Assembly: GCA_903873775.1 (NCBI GenBank)
Contig: CAIQPR010000062.1
Span: 1 to 64,000, forward strand
Direction: 5' to 3'
From: an uncultured Actinomycetes bacterium
Lineage (GTDB): Bacteria > Actinomycetota > Acidimicrobiia > Acidimicrobiales > RAAP-2
Length of the DNA stretch: 64,000 nt
The notes beneath the pieces were generated by a model. That model was not told the origin of the DNA, made no database searches, and worked only from the letters and a program-made list of their open reading frames with translations. Positions 1-8,473 of this stretch are shown here, piece after piece. Made by a program: the position numbers and the translations under genes. Position 1 is the stretch's first letter; each line of letters begins with the position of its first letter.

Positions 1-479
1 CAGACGGGTCCGATAATGCGCCCCAGATTGAACTGAGCGGAGGAGAGGGAGACGGCACCGAGCACTTCGTCGGGTCCGACCAGGTCGGGCATCAAGCTCT
101 GCCACGCCGCCCACGAGGACGAGGAACTAAGGCCTTCCACCATGGCCAACACGAGGACCACCCCCGGGGAGAGGTGATGGAGGTAGTAGAGCGTGGCGAG
201 GGTGGTCGCACACAGCGCCATGATCAAGTTGTTGAGTTGAATCCACCGTTGGCGATTCCAACGATCCGCGACCGCGCCACCCACGGGAGATCCGATGATG
301 GCCGGCAACCACGCGGCAACGGTGACCCAACTGAGCCATTCGGGGTTGCGCGTCGTCTCAAACAGATAGATGCCGAGAGCCACCGCCTGCATCCACGTGC
401 CGATTGAGGACACGAAGGAGGAACCAACGGCGAAGGCGAAGCTGCGGTGGCGCAAGGGAGACAGCGCCGCAAAAGCCAT
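1..479 (-). CDS. MFS transporter, N-terminal part (cut by window edge)
   Basis: The frame is open to the left edge, so only the first 159 or so codons are present. The protein begins MAFAALSPLRHRSFAFAVG and shows at least four hydrophobic helices. A loop reading GGAVADRWNRQRWIQ sits between helices 2 and 3, where major facilitator proteins carry their conserved motif A. The SSWAAWQSLMPDLV region resembles the EntS-like (MFS_3) exporter subgroup. Transport of a small molecule out of the cell is therefore likely, but the substrate is unknown. The start is ATG at 479, with TACACT seven bases upstream, so the mRNA is probably leaderless. It is divergent from the sirtuin gene with only 36 bp between the start codons. 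Confidence 0.8.
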   Translation of the reverse strand, partial: MAFAALSPLRHRSFAFAVGSSFVSSIGTWMQAVALGIYLFETTRNPEWLSWVTVAAWLPAIIGSPVGGAVADRWNRQRWIQLNNLIMALCATTLATLYYLHHLSPGVVLVLAMVEGLSSSSSWAAWQSLMPDLVGPDEVLGAVSLSSAQFNLGRIIGPV

Positions 480-515
480 TGACCACAGTGTACGGGCGCC
501 CGGTAGCGTCTCGGC

Positions 516-1286
516 GTGGACACTGACAACGCGCTCCTCGCGCGCGACATCCTCGCCCACGCCACCGACATCGTGGCCCTCACCGGCGCGGGCATCTCCA
601 CCGCTTCCGGCATCCCGGACTTCCGGGGACCCGAAGGTGTCTGGACGAAGGATCCCCACGCCGAAATGCTCTCGACCTACGACACGTGGGTCTCCCAACC
701 CGATGTTCGCCGCGCGGCGTGGCGCTCACGTGTCGAACGGCGCATCTTTGACGTTGCGCCAAACCCCGGGCACCACGCCCTGGTGACGCTCGAACGCCGC
801 GGCACGCTGGATCTCTTGGTGACCCAGAACATCGACGGGCTCCACCAGCGGGCCGGAAATTCTGCGGATCTCGTCGTGGAGATTCACGGCTCCGCGCGCG
901 ACGCTGTCTGTTTGCGCTGCGGTGATCGTGGACCCATCGAGGCCGTCCTCGACCGGGTGCGCGACGGCGAGGAGGACCCCCACTGTCGTCGCGTGATCGA
1001 CGGCGCGTTGTGCGGCGGACTCATGAAGTCCGCGACCATTTCCTTCGGACAATCCCTCGTGGCGGCGGATCTTGAACGCGCGCAGCGGGCGGCCGCTCGT
1101 TGTGAAGTGCTGCTCGCCGTGGGATCAACGCTGTCCGTCTACCCCGTCGCGGGTCTCGTACCCCTGGCACACGCGCAGGGCGCGCAGATCATCATCGTGA
1201 ACGGCTCACCCACCGCGCTGGACGATCTAGCGACGGTCCGGGTCGATGGTGACATCACCGAGACCCTGCCTTTTGTGGTGGGTTAG
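516..1286 (+). CDS. Sir2-family NAD-dependent protein deacylase (sirtuin)
   Basis: This 256-residue protein removes acyl groups from lysines of proteins while consuming NAD, acting in the cytoplasm. The N-terminal NAD site is explicit: GAGIS(T)ASGIPDFRG near residues 24-39. TQNIDGLHQRAG near residue 105 is followed by the catalytic HG. A small zinc module holds two Cys pairs (CLRC, then C and LCGG). Length is normal for a bacterial class III/V-type sirtuin. The start GTG at 516 is chosen because TAGCGT (504-509) lies exactly six bases upstream, a leaderless arrangement. Its TAG stop overlaps the stop of the small convergent gene. Whether it is a deacetylase or a desuccinylase cannot be decided here. 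Confidence 0.95.
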   Translation: MDTDNALLARDILAHATDIVALTGAGISTASGIPDFRGPEGVWTKDPHAEMLSTYDTWVSQPDVRRAAWRSRVERRIFDVAPNPGHHALVTLERRGTLDLLVTQNIDGLHQRAGNSADLVVEIHGSARDAVCLRCGDRGPIEAVLDRVRDGEEDPHCRRVIDGALCGGLMKSATISFGQSLVAADLERAQRAAARCEVLLAVGSTLSVYPVAGLVPLAHAQGAQIIIVNGSPTALDDLATVRVDGDITETLPFVVG

Positions 1287-1408
1287 TCCTCTTGGGACGA
1301 CTTGCGGCGCGGACGCAGTGCGAACCACCACACGGAGACGATGGCGACCGCCGCGCCGACGATTCCCAGACCTGACTTGAGGGCCTTGCCCTTGCCTTCT
1401 TCGCTCAT
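1283..1408 (-). CDS. Small single-pass membrane protein (41 aa)
   Basis: A 41-codon frame begins MSEEGKGKALKSGLGIVGAA and continues through a single hydrophobic stretch (about residues 13-30) into a basic end with RPRRKSS. The positive-after-membrane pattern and codon use look like a real small membrane protein. It was found by eye because it is shorter than usual gene-finding limits. Its stop (1283-1285) overlaps the sirtuin stop on the other strand. It lies downstream of the yceI-like gene but behind a strong hairpin, so it is probably transcribed separately. No Shine-Dalgarno sequence is evident. Function is unknown. The alternative is a chance open frame. Confidence 0.5.
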   Translation of the reverse strand: MSEEGKGKALKSGLGIVGAAVAIVSVWWFALRPRRKSSQED

Positions 1409-1420
1409 CGTGCCATCGTA

Positions 1421-1463
1421 CTGACGACGCGCCGGGGGCGTACAGCCCCCGGCGCGTCGTCAG
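1421..1463 (-). terminator. Strong hairpin downstream of the YceI-like gene
   Basis: A perfect 19-bp GC-rich stem (1421-1439 with 1445-1463) closes a 5-base loop (GTACA). It lies 10 bases past the stop of the YceI-like gene. There is no long T-run, so it may act as a Rho-assisted terminator or 3' end stabiliser. Confidence 0.75.
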
Positions 1464-1473
1464 TCGCTCGGAC

Positions 1474-2019
1474 TTAAGCGGCGATGCTGGATTCGATGTT
1501 CAGCTCGATGGTGACCTTGTTGCCGACAACGAGGCTGCCGTTCTCGAGGGTGCCCTCGAAGTTGACGCCGAAGTCGCGGCGGTCGATGTCACCACGGGCT
1601 TCGAAACCGGCGACCGTCACGCCCGGCTGCATGCTCGGGCCCGAACCCAGGTACTCGAGTTCGAAAGGAACCGACTTCGTAATGCCACGAATGGTCACGT
1701 CCGCGATGAGCTCGTAGACGTCGCCGCCCTTGGAGGTCACCGAGGTCGACTTGAAGGTGATGGTCGGGTGGTTCTCGAGGTCGAGGAAGTCGGGGCTCTT
1801 CAAGTGGCCGTCACGCATTTCGTTGTTGGTCGTGATGCTCGCGGCCTGCACGGTCGCTTCGACACTCGACGTCTCGGCGCTGTCACCAATGGTGATGGTG
1901 CCGGCAAAATCCGTGAAGTTACCGCGCACCTTGGCGGCGACGAGGTGACGGGCGACGAAGCCGACCGACGAGTGAACGGCGTCAATGGTGTAGACACCGG
2001 GAGCGGGAAGGTTGCTCAT
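1474..2019 (-). CDS. YceI-family lipid/isoprenoid-binding protein
   Basis: The 181-residue product begins MSNLPAPGVYTIDAVHSSVG and is a complete YceI domain. Typical features are the YTIDxxHSSVGFxxRH opening, the KSPDFLDLENHPTITFKST block and the DRRDFGV motif near the end. Family members are lipocalin-like barrels that bind amphiphilic or isoprenoid molecules. Cytoplasmic, signal-less versions such as this one are common in actinobacteria. The ATG at 2019 is preceded by AAGGAG at good spacing, so longer starts were rejected. It is divergent from a MarR-family gene, and a MarR-type operator lies between its -35 and -10 elements, so repression by that regulator is likely. Confidence 0.92.
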   Translation of the reverse strand: MSNLPAPGVYTIDAVHSSVGFVARHLVAAKVRGNFTDFAGTITIGDSAETSSVEATVQAASITTNNEMRDGHLKSPDFLDLENHPTITFKSTSVTSKGGDVYELIADVTIRGITKSVPFELEYLGSGPSMQPGVTVAGFEARGDIDRRDFGVNFEGTLENGSLVVGNKVTIELNIESSIAA

Positions 2020-2059
2020 TTGTTTCTCCTTGCTTGGGGACGAAGTCCTGTTGTCTCTC

Positions 2060-2089
2060 ACTTTAGTTGCGTATGCAATAGTTTGTCAA
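2060..2089 (-). promoter_or_regulatory. Promoter of the YceI-like gene
   Basis: Read on the minus strand there is TTGACA (2089-2084), an 18-base spacer and TAAAGT (2065-2060). The spacer is occupied by the inverted repeat at 2063-2082, so a bound repressor would block RNA polymerase. Confidence 0.7.
2063..2082. promoter_or_regulatory. MarR-type operator, copy 1
   Basis: The sequence fits TTAGTTGC-N4-GCAATAGT, an inverted repeat with one imperfect half. It matches the perfect palindrome at 12692-12711 in 14 of 16 arm positions. It sits inside the YceI promoter. Confidence 0.7.
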
Positions 2090-2104
2090 GCAGAAGATGA
2101 AATT

Positions 2105-2124
2105 GCAACTAAATGTGCTACGAT
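2105..2124 (+). promoter_or_regulatory. marR promoter -10 with operator half-site
   Basis: GCAACTAA (2105-2112) repeats one operator arm. TACGAT (2119-2124) is a -10 element ending six bases before the GTG at 2131, as in the other leaderless genes here. This suggests autoregulation of the MarR gene. Confidence 0.6.
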
Positions 2125-2130
2125 GGAGAG

Positions 2131-2595
2131 GTGACCACGACCGCCCACCTCTCCTCGTGCCCTTCGGGTGACGAACGCGTCACGTTAGTGGGACTTTTGT
2201 TCGAAACGAACGCTCGACTCAGTCGCGCGCTCGGCGCGGCCCTCGAAGAATCGTGCGACTTGCCGTTGCCGTGGTTTGACGTGCTGCTCCAACTGCGCAG
2301 GTCGCCCGACGGCCACATGACCATGAGCCAACTCGCCGACGCCACCGTGCACTCGACCGGTGGCACGACCCGCCTCATCGACCGGATTGAATCAGCGGGA
2401 CTCGTTGCGCGTAGCAGTTGTCCCACCGATCGCCGGGCCATTCATGTGGTGATCACTCCGGCCGGCAACACCGTCTTCGAGCGTGCCCTCACCGCACACC
2501 TCGAACACGTTCAGGTGCACGTGGCCGATCGCTTGGCGGCCAGTGAGCGTGAGACCTTGCGCGAGTTGCTCGCCAAGTTAAACGGCGACAGCTAA
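2131..2595 (+). CDS. MarR-family transcriptional regulator
   Basis: The 154-residue protein is a winged-helix repressor of the MarR type. The recognition region reads LADATVHSTGGTTRLIDRIESAGLV (shown only to locate it, residues about 66-90), followed by the wing with DRRAIHVVITPAG. Such dimers bind short palindromes and usually release DNA when a phenolic or other small ligand binds. It faces the YceI gene across a region with operator sequences, and an identical palindrome lies in front of the DHA2 exporter gene 10 kb away. GTG at 2131 is chosen for its leaderless spacing to TACGAT; an in-frame ATG at 2113 is possible. The stop overlaps the ileS stop by four bases. Confidence 0.9.
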   Translation: MTTTAHLSSCPSGDERVTLVGLLFETNARLSRALGAALEESCDLPLPWFDVLLQLRRSPDGHMTMSQLADATVHSTGGTTRLIDRIESAGLVARSSCPTDRRAIHVVITPAGNTVFERALTAHLEHVQVHVADRLAASERETLRELLAKLNGDS

Positions 2596-5500
2596 ACCTT
2601 CGCGACCCAGGCTCGCGCCTCGCGTTCATCGTCGAAGTCAAGAACTGTTCCCTCGCCGACTCCGACGCCCTGGATGACGTCATCGGCCAGAACTTCCGCC
2701 TTCAAGAAGTCGAACCCATCCGCGAGATCGTCCACGCCCGAGAGGTGCAGCACGATGTGGTCGGCCACGTCGAAGCCCGACGCCTTGCGCAGATCCTGAA
2801 CTTGCCGCACGAGTTCGCGCAAGAAACCCCGGCGGCGCAACTCGTCGTCAAGGTTCAAGTCGAGCGCGACGACCTCGCTCGCTTCGCGAGAAACGGCGTA
2901 GCCACTCTGGCTCTTGACGCGTAGTTCCACGTCGTCTGAACTCAGATCAAAGTCCCCCGTCGAGAGCGACACGGTCACAACGCCACCACTCTCGAGGGTG
3001 GCGGCCGCGGCGGACCCGTCAAGACACGCCAGCGCGGGCTTCAGCTCCTTGACCGCTTCGCCGAGTCGCGGGCCGACGGTGCGAAAGTTCGGAGCGAGTT
3101 CAAAGGTGAGGACGTCGGCGAGGTCGGATCCGTAGTCAATTTCGTCGACATTGAGTTCGTCCTCCACCACACCCTGCGGTGGGTGCACCGTGCCGGGCGC
3201 GAGAAACACCAAGGCGCGACGGAGCGGTTGGCGCACTTTGACACCCGCGTCCGCGCGCGCGGCTCGTCCGAGGGACGTCAAACGACGCGCCACATCCATT
3301 GCCGTCTCGAGTTCGAGGTCGCGATCCTCAGGCGTCGCGGTCGGCCAATTGGCGAGGTGCACCGAATCGGACTCCGCCACATCAAAGAGATCGTGATACA
3401 GGCGGTCCGCCACGAAGGGACAGAAGGGCGCGAGAAGCAACGTCACGCGCTGCAAGACCTCGAGGAGGGTCGCGTGGGCGGCGAGTGAATCGGTCCGCGG
3501 CGCCGTGGGATCGGTGCGCCAGAAGCGTCGTCGACTACGACGGACGTACCAGTTCGACACGTCATCAATGAGCGCCGCGAGGGCCGACGCGGCGTCGAGC
3601 GCGTCGTAGGTCTCAAGACCGTGCGTCACAGTTGCGGTGACACCGTCGAGGCGCGACAAGATCCAACGATCCATGTCCGACCGCTCTGCGCGCGCGGGAA
3701 TGTCGGCGTCCGTCGGGTCGAAGCCGTTCAGAGACGCGTACGTCGTGAAGAAACTAAAGGTGTTCCACAACGTGCCGAGGGTCTCGCGCAGCGACGCATC
3801 GATCGCACCAAGACTCGCCCGCGTGGAGGTCCACGGCGAACCCTGCGAGAACATCCACCAGCGCAAAGGGTCCGCGCCCCGCGTGGAGAGCACTTCCCAC
3901 GGGTCGATGACATTGCCCTGCGATTTCGACATCTTCTTGCCGTCGGCGTCAACAATGTGGCCGAGGCACAGAACGTGCTCGTACGGCTTCTGTCCGAAGA
4001 CCAACGTGTTCACCGCAAGGAGTGAGTAGAACCACCCGCGGGTCTGGTCGATCGCCTCGGCGATGAACTGGGCCGGGAACGCCATCGCCTCGGTCGAGCC
4101 GGGCGTGTGGGGATAGCCCACTTGAGCGGCGGGCATGGCGCCCGAGTCGAACCACGCGTCAATGACGGGCGCGACGCGACGCATCTCGCCGTCACAGGTC
4201 GCACACGGAAACACGATGTCGTCCACATTCGGGCGGTGCGGGTCGAGGTCCGACAGATCTTGTCCGGTCAGCGTGGAGAGTTCCGCACGCGAGCCAATAC
4301 ACACGAGGTGACCTGCGTCACATCGCCAAATGGGCAGCGGCGTTCCCCAGAAGCGGTCGCGCGACAGGGCCCAGTCCACGTTGTTGGTGAGCCACTCCCC
4401 GAAACGGCCGTCACGGATGTGCTGGGGGTGCCAGTCGATTGTCGCGTTCTCCGCCAGCATCTGGTCACGAAATTGGCTCGTCGCGATGTACCAACTGGGC
4501 TTGCCCCAGTAAATAAGGACGGTCCCGCATCGCCAGCAGTGCGGCAGCGAGTGGGAGTAGTCGAAGCGGGTGATCAGAATGCCGCGACGCTCGAGTTCAT
4601 CATTGATGGTCGCGTTCGCGTCGCGTACACCCACGCCCTGCAACCACGGCACATCCGCCGTGAAGGCTCCATCGGGTCCGACGGGGTTCACCGTCGGCAG
4701 CCCGTTGTCGCGCGCGACCTGACGGTCGATCTCTCCAAAGGCGGGTGACTGGTGGACGAGCCCGGTGCCGTCCTCAGTGGTCACGTAGTCGGCGGCGACA
4801 ACAAAACACGCGTCGACACCTTCGGGCAGAGCGACGTCATCGAAGGGGCGCTCGTAGTGAAGACCGAGGAGTGCCGACCCGGGGATTGTGGCGTCGATGA
4901 CGGCGTCGTCACCGAGCACGGCGGCGACCAGGTCGCGGGCGATCACGAGGCCGTTCACCACGGCGTAGGTGACGTCGGGGTTCACCGCCACCGCAACGTT
5001 GGACAACAACGTCCACGGCGTGGTGGTCCACACGGCCAAGTGCGTCAGCGGCGGAAGGTCGGGAAGGGCATCCGCGTCGAGCACGCGCAGACGTACGTAA
5101 CAGCTTTCGTCGATTTCGTCGTAGTAGACGCCGGGCTGACCGAGTTCGTGACTCGACAACGCCGTCCCGCAACGAGGGCAGTACGGAATGACCTTCAGGT
5201 CTTCGTACAGCAGGCCTCGATTGAAGAGCTGCTGGAGCTGCCACCACACCGATTCGACGTAGCTGGGCGAAAACGTCCAGTACGCGGAGTCGAAGTCCAC
5301 CCAATAGCCGATGCGTTCGGTCAATTTTTCGAAATCACCGACATACGCCTGCACCGACTCCCGGCAGAGTCGCGTGAACTCCGCGATGCTCACGTCGCGA
5401 CCGATGGACTCCTTTGCGGTGATCCCCAACTGGCGTTCCACCTGCACCTCGACGGGGAGCCCGTGGGTATCCCAGCCCGCGCGACGGGCCACGTACTGGC

Positions 5501-5726
5501 CCTGCATCGTGCGGTACCGGCAGTACAGGTCCTTGTAGACCCGCGCCCAGACGTGGTGCAGACCGGGCTTGCCATTCGCCGTCGGCGGACCTTCGTAGAA
5601 CACCCAGGGTGTCTCGCCCTCGCGCTGCGCGACGGAGCGAGCGAAGACGTCGTGATCTCGCCAACGGGCCAGTTCCGTCTGCTCGACGGAGACGAAATCA
5701 ATATCGGCGCTGACGGGGCGAAACAC
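2592..5726 (-). CDS. ileS: Isoleucyl-tRNA synthetase
   Basis: This 1,044-residue class I synthetase charges tRNA-Ile in the cytoplasm. The ATP-binding HIGH-type motif is in GPPTANGKPGLHHVWAR near residue 55, and KMSKSQGNVIDP is near residue 595. CP1 editing-domain sequence lies between them, with Cys pairs CPRC, CWRC and CATC as zinc ligands, and an anticodon-binding C-terminus follows. It is the long, HH-containing type found in actinobacteria, which is often associated with mupirocin resistance (family knowledge). The start GTG at 5726 gives the family-typical opening MFRPVSADIDFVSVE and is preceded by GAGGAG. Upstream frames lack such homology. It converges on the MarR gene with a shared 4-base stop overlap. 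Confidence 0.96.
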   Translation of the reverse strand: MFRPVSADIDFVSVEQTELARWRDHDVFARSVAQREGETPWVFYEGPPTANGKPGLHHVWARVYKDLYCRYRTMQGQYVARRAGWDTHGLPVEVQVERQLGITAKESIGRDVSIAEFTRLCRESVQAYVGDFEKLTERIGYWVDFDSAYWTFSPSYVESVWWQLQQLFNRGLLYEDLKVIPYCPRCGTALSSHELGQPGVYYDEIDESCYVRLRVLDADALPDLPPLTHLAVWTTTPWTLLSNVAVAVNPDVTYAVVNGLVIARDLVAAVLGDDAVIDATIPGSALLGLHYERPFDDVALPEGVDACFVVAADYVTTEDGTGLVHQSPAFGEIDRQVARDNGLPTVNPVGPDGAFTADVPWLQGVGVRDANATINDELERRGILITRFDYSHSLPHCWRCGTVLIYWGKPSWYIATSQFRDQMLAENATIDWHPQHIRDGRFGEWLTNNVDWALSRDRFWGTPLPIWRCDAGHLVCIGSRAELSTLTGQDLSDLDPHRPNVDDIVFPCATCDGEMRRVAPVIDAWFDSGAMPAAQVGYPHTPGSTEAMAFPAQFIAEAIDQTRGWFYSLLAVNTLVFGQKPYEHVLCLGHIVDADGKKMSKSQGNVIDPWEVLSTRGADPLRWWMFSQGSPWTSTRASLGAIDASLRETLGTLWNTFSFFTTYASLNGFDPTDADIPARAERSDMDRWILSRLDGVTATVTHGLETYDALDAASALAALIDDVSNWYVRRSRRRFWRTDPTAPRTDSLAAHATLLEVLQRVTLLLAPFCPFVADRLYHDLFDVAESDSVHLANWPTATPEDRDLELETAMDVARRLTSLGRAARADAGVKVRQPLRRALVFLAPGTVHPPQGVVEDELNVDEIDYGSDLADVLTFELAPNFRTVGPRLGEAVKELKPALACLDGSAAAATLESGGVVTVSLSTGDFDLSSDDVELRVKSQSGYAVSREASEVVALDLNLDDELRRRGFLRELVRQVQDLRKASGFDVADHIVLHLSGVDDLADGFDFLKAEVLADDVIQGVGVGEGTVLDFDDEREARAWVAKV

Positions 5727-5814
5727 GGAACTCCTCGGGTATTTCCGACCCATCGTAGTGGTCCGCTCCTCGTACTTCGAAGTGCCACGCACGACGCACC
5801 CGTACAGTGGTCGG

Positions 5815-6288
5815 GTGCCCCTCACGCTGGACGTTGAAGACATCACCACTCCGGGTGCGCAAGCGATGGTGTTCTCCGCCCGCGACGAGCTGGACCGCCG
5901 CTACGGTCCTGGATCTGACGCACAGTTGGCCGATGACGAGCTCGCGGCGCCCAACGGTCTTTTCGTGGTGGCGCGACTCGATACGCACCCCGCCGGCGGC
6001 GTCGGCGTGCGCACCATTCTGAGCCCGTCGTCGGGCGTTGGAGAAATCAAGCGGCTCTGGGTGCGACCCGATCTTCGTCGGTCCGGCGTAGCCGCGGCGC
6101 TCATGAACGAAGTAGAGCGGGCCGCGCGGACCGCAGGCTTTCAGGAGCTCTACCTCGAAACAGGCCCTCGTCAACCGGAGGCGCAGGCGTTTTATGCGCG
6201 CATCGGGTGGACGCGGGTGGCGGACTTTCCTCCCGGGGCGCACTCGTACCCCGAAGGAATCAAGTTCTACCGAGACCTTCGCTCGTAG
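5815..6288 (+). CDS. GNAT-family N-acetyltransferase
   Basis: A 157-residue single-domain acetyl-CoA transferase. The acetyl-CoA binding core is IKRLWVRPDLRRSGVAAALM near residues 78-97, matching the (R/Q)xxGxG/A signature with a slightly altered RRSGVA loop. YARIGWTRV near the C-terminus is the usual beta-bulge segment. Substrate is unknown. GTG at 5815 has TACAGT (5803-5808) six bases upstream, so the mRNA is probably leaderless. It is divergent from ileS. Confidence 0.88.
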   Translation: MPLTLDVEDITTPGAQAMVFSARDELDRRYGPGSDAQLADDELAAPNGLFVVARLDTHPAGGVGVRTILSPSSGVGEIKRLWVRPDLRRSGVAAALMNEVERAARTAGFQELYLETGPRQPEAQAFYARIGWTRVADFPPGAHSYPEGIKFYRDLRS

Positions 6289-6300
6289 TTCGCGACGTCC

Positions 6301-6789
6301 CTACTGGCCGCGTGCGGCCTTCAGGGCGGTGAGATCGGCCATCAAATTTTCCACCTTCGTCATGATGTTGACCAGAGCAGTGTCTTGAGCTTCGAGGTGG
6401 GCCTGAATCTGTGCGGCTTCGTGCAACACAGCCTCGGCGTCCTTGTAGGTGTCCTCGGAGCGCTTGTCGGCGGCCGAGGCTTGGATGTTCTGCCCCACGA
6501 TGATGATGGGCAGAAGAACCAATTGGAGGAAGCTCGAGGAGAGCCACACCACGATGTAGAACGGACCTTGTTTGATCGCGTCCGGAAGAGCGATGAAGGC
6601 GATGGCTCCAAAGAGATAGGCGCACCACATCGTTCCGACCACCAAGGTGATCTTGAGACCCACTTTGGCGTTCAGTCGGCGAAAGAAGTTGGGGTGATCC
6701 GTCTGGCGAAAATCGGTCGTCGTGGCCGGTTTGTTCGTGCGGAGTTCCTCGGCCCGAGGGTGGCGGACGTACTCAAAGAGATTGGACAT
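6301..6789 (-). CDS. DUF1003-like membrane protein
   Basis: The 162-residue product has two central transmembrane helices (about residues 46-70 and 76-100). A soluble C-terminus follows with a heptad-rich helix that looks like a coiled coil (KDAEAVLHEAAQIQAHLEAQ). The layout and the IVVWLSSSFLQLVLLPIIIV stretch match DUF1003, an uncharacterised membrane family. Nothing in the neighbourhood suggests a role. It converges on the acetyltransferase gene with a 12-base gap. Confidence 0.75.
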   Translation of the reverse strand: MSNLFEYVRHPRAEELRTNKPATTTDFRQTDHPNFFRRLNAKVGLKITLVVGTMWCAYLFGAIAFIALPDAIKQGPFYIVVWLSSSFLQLVLLPIIIVGQNIQASAADKRSEDTYKDAEAVLHEAAQIQAHLEAQDTALVNIMTKVENLMADLTALKAARGQ

Positions 6790-6833
6790 GTTGAAATCTT
6801 CACACGCGACATCGCGTGCGGAGGGGAATGTCG

Positions 6834-7505
6834 CTAGAGCGAGAAATACTCGTTCAGCCAGGCCTCGTCGAGGTCCTCGAGCGACGCGAGCACCACGTCG
6901 GCCAGCCCGAACGCGGGCAGGTGGAGGTCCTCCTTCGCGGGCACCGCGATACAGGTCATGCGCCCCGCCTTCGCGGCGAGGACGCCCGCTGCGGAATCCT
7001 CAAAGACGAGACAGGACCGCGGGTCCGCACCGACGCGCGACGCCGCCGTGAGGAACACCCCCGGGTGCGGCTTCCCGTAGGGCTCATTCGCCCCGGAGCA
7101 GATCACGCTGAAGCGCTCTAGAAGCCCGAAGTGGCGCAGGGATCGTTCAATGAGGGGGACGGGCGTCGAACTCGCGAGTGCGACCGGACCCCGTTGTGAC
7201 GTCAGGTCAATGGCGCGCACGGCGCCCGGAAGTAGGCGACCTGTCGTTTCAACGAGATCCCCGACGCGGGTGAGGATCTGATCAACCACGTCTTCACTAC
7301 TCGGACCAGACCACGGATACCGTTCGCGCCAGTAGTCAACAACTTCGGCGACGAACATTCCTTTGGTCGAGCGCGCCCCCTCCGTCGCGAGCGGCACACC
7401 GAGACCCCCGAGAATCTCGAGTTCCGCTTGGTGCCACAGGATCTCCGAATCAATCAAGAGTCCGTCCATGTCGAACAGGGTCGCCGTCAGAGTCACGCCC
7501 GCCAC
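6834..7505 (-). CDS. HAD-superfamily hydrolase (beta-phosphoglucomutase-like subgroup)
   Basis: The 223-residue protein has the HAD nucleophile motif LFDMDGLLID at its N-terminus. The second motif Ser is in LASSTP, the Lys in YGKPHPGVFL, and the acidic motif is FEDSAAGVLAAKAG. The alpha-helical cap between motifs 1 and 2 marks subclass I, as in phosphoglycolate phosphatase and beta-phosphoglucomutase relatives. It probably dephosphorylates a small sugar phosphate or metabolite. The GTG at 7505 is used, with an alternative GTG at 7496. It is divergent from the two-domain acetyltransferase. Confidence 0.88.
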   Translation of the reverse strand: MAGVTLTATLFDMDGLLIDSEILWHQAELEILGGLGVPLATEGARSTKGMFVAEVVDYWRERYPWSGPSSEDVVDQILTRVGDLVETTGRLLPGAVRAIDLTSQRGPVALASSTPVPLIERSLRHFGLLERFSVICSGANEPYGKPHPGVFLTAASRVGADPRSCLVFEDSAAGVLAAKAGRMTCIAVPAKEDLHLPAFGLADVVLASLEDLDEAWLNEYFSL

Positions 7506-7543
7506 TCTCGCACATCTCCCCGACGGGTCGGTACCCTTAGCCC

Positions 7544-8473
7544 GTGATCGACATAGGCCCCTTAATGACGGACGACATCGACGAAGTGGTCGCCCGCCTC
7601 ATGGCGTATCAAGCGGCCGTCGGCGAGCGACACGCCCTCATCAATGGTTGGGTCGACGACATCGCCATGGCCGACAGCCTCGCGGCGTCGGCTCGCGACA
7701 CCCTCGTGGCTCGACACGACGGAGTTGTCGTCGGACACTTGCGCGGCACCGTCCTCGCGAGTTCGGTCTACGGCGAGTCCGTGTGGATCAATCCCGAAGG
7801 CGTTTCCTACGACAACCCCGAAATTCTGTCGGCTCTGTACGCCGCCGCCGCGACGCGGTGGCTCGGCGCGGGCGCGACGCGTCACTACGTCTGGGTGCCG
7901 CGCGACGACGACGCCATCGGCCCCTGGCGACACTTAGGTTTCGCCTACATGCATCAGCGTGGCGCCAAGTATCTCGAGGACCCCGCGCGCGTTGAGTGGC
8001 CCGAGGGTTATGCGATTCGGCGGGGCTCGATTGACGACCTCGAGGTCGCCCTCGAACTCGATGACGTTTTGCGACTCGCCCAGGAGGAGGGCCCGAGCTT
8101 TGCACTGGGACTCGCGGACACTGGTCAACGCGATGAGTGGATCGAAACCTTAGAGGACCCCACCGTGACGCACTACCTCGTTGAACACGACGGACACGCC
8201 GTCGCGCAGTGCGCCACGTTCGCGCTCCCTGAACGCGTCGGCACGTTTGACAATACGGTGCACCTCAGCGCGGTGAGTGTGCGTCCCGAGCACCGTGCGC
8301 GGGGTGTCGGTCGCGCGATGGTGACACACGCGCTCGAGACCGCACGACGTGAGGGCTTCGCTATCGCCGAGACAAACTGGCGCGTGACGAATCATCGCGC
8401 CGGTAGGTATTGGCGGTCCTTCGGGTTCGAAGAAACCTATCTTCGACTACACCGACACGTAGGTGTCGGCTAG
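7544..8473 (+). CDS. Two-domain GNAT acetyltransferase
   Basis: The 309-residue protein contains two GNAT folds in tandem. The first (residues 1-150) is weakly conserved and reads GVVVGHLRG in the core. The second (about 155-309) carries the acetyl-CoA loop VSVRPEHRARGVGRAMVTHAL and the end motif YWRSFGFEETYLRLHR. Only the second domain has the canonical RxxGxG loop, so the first may be structural. Substrate unknown. GTG at 7544 has TACCCT (7532-7537) six bases upstream. Its TAG overlaps the glutathione peroxidase stop on the other strand. Confidence 0.88.
   Translation: MIDIGPLMTDDIDEVVARLMAYQAAVGERHALINGWVDDIAMADSLAASARDTLVARHDGVVVGHLRGTVLASSVYGESVWINPEGVSYDNPEILSALYAAAATRWLGAGATRHYVWVPRDDDAIGPWRHLGFAYMHQRGAKYLEDPARVEWPEGYAIRRGSIDDLEVALELDDVLRLAQEEGPSFALGLADTGQRDEWIETLEDPTVTHYLVEHDGHAVAQCATFALPERVGTFDNTVHLSAVSVRPEHRARGVGRAMVTHALETARREGFAIAETNWRVTNHRAGRYWRSFGFEETYLRLHRHVGVG

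Noticed and set aside
5727-5849. Longer N-terminus for isoleucyl-tRNA synthetase
   Set aside because: The extra residues are unlike the family, and GTG 5726 gives the conserved opening with a ribosome binding site.
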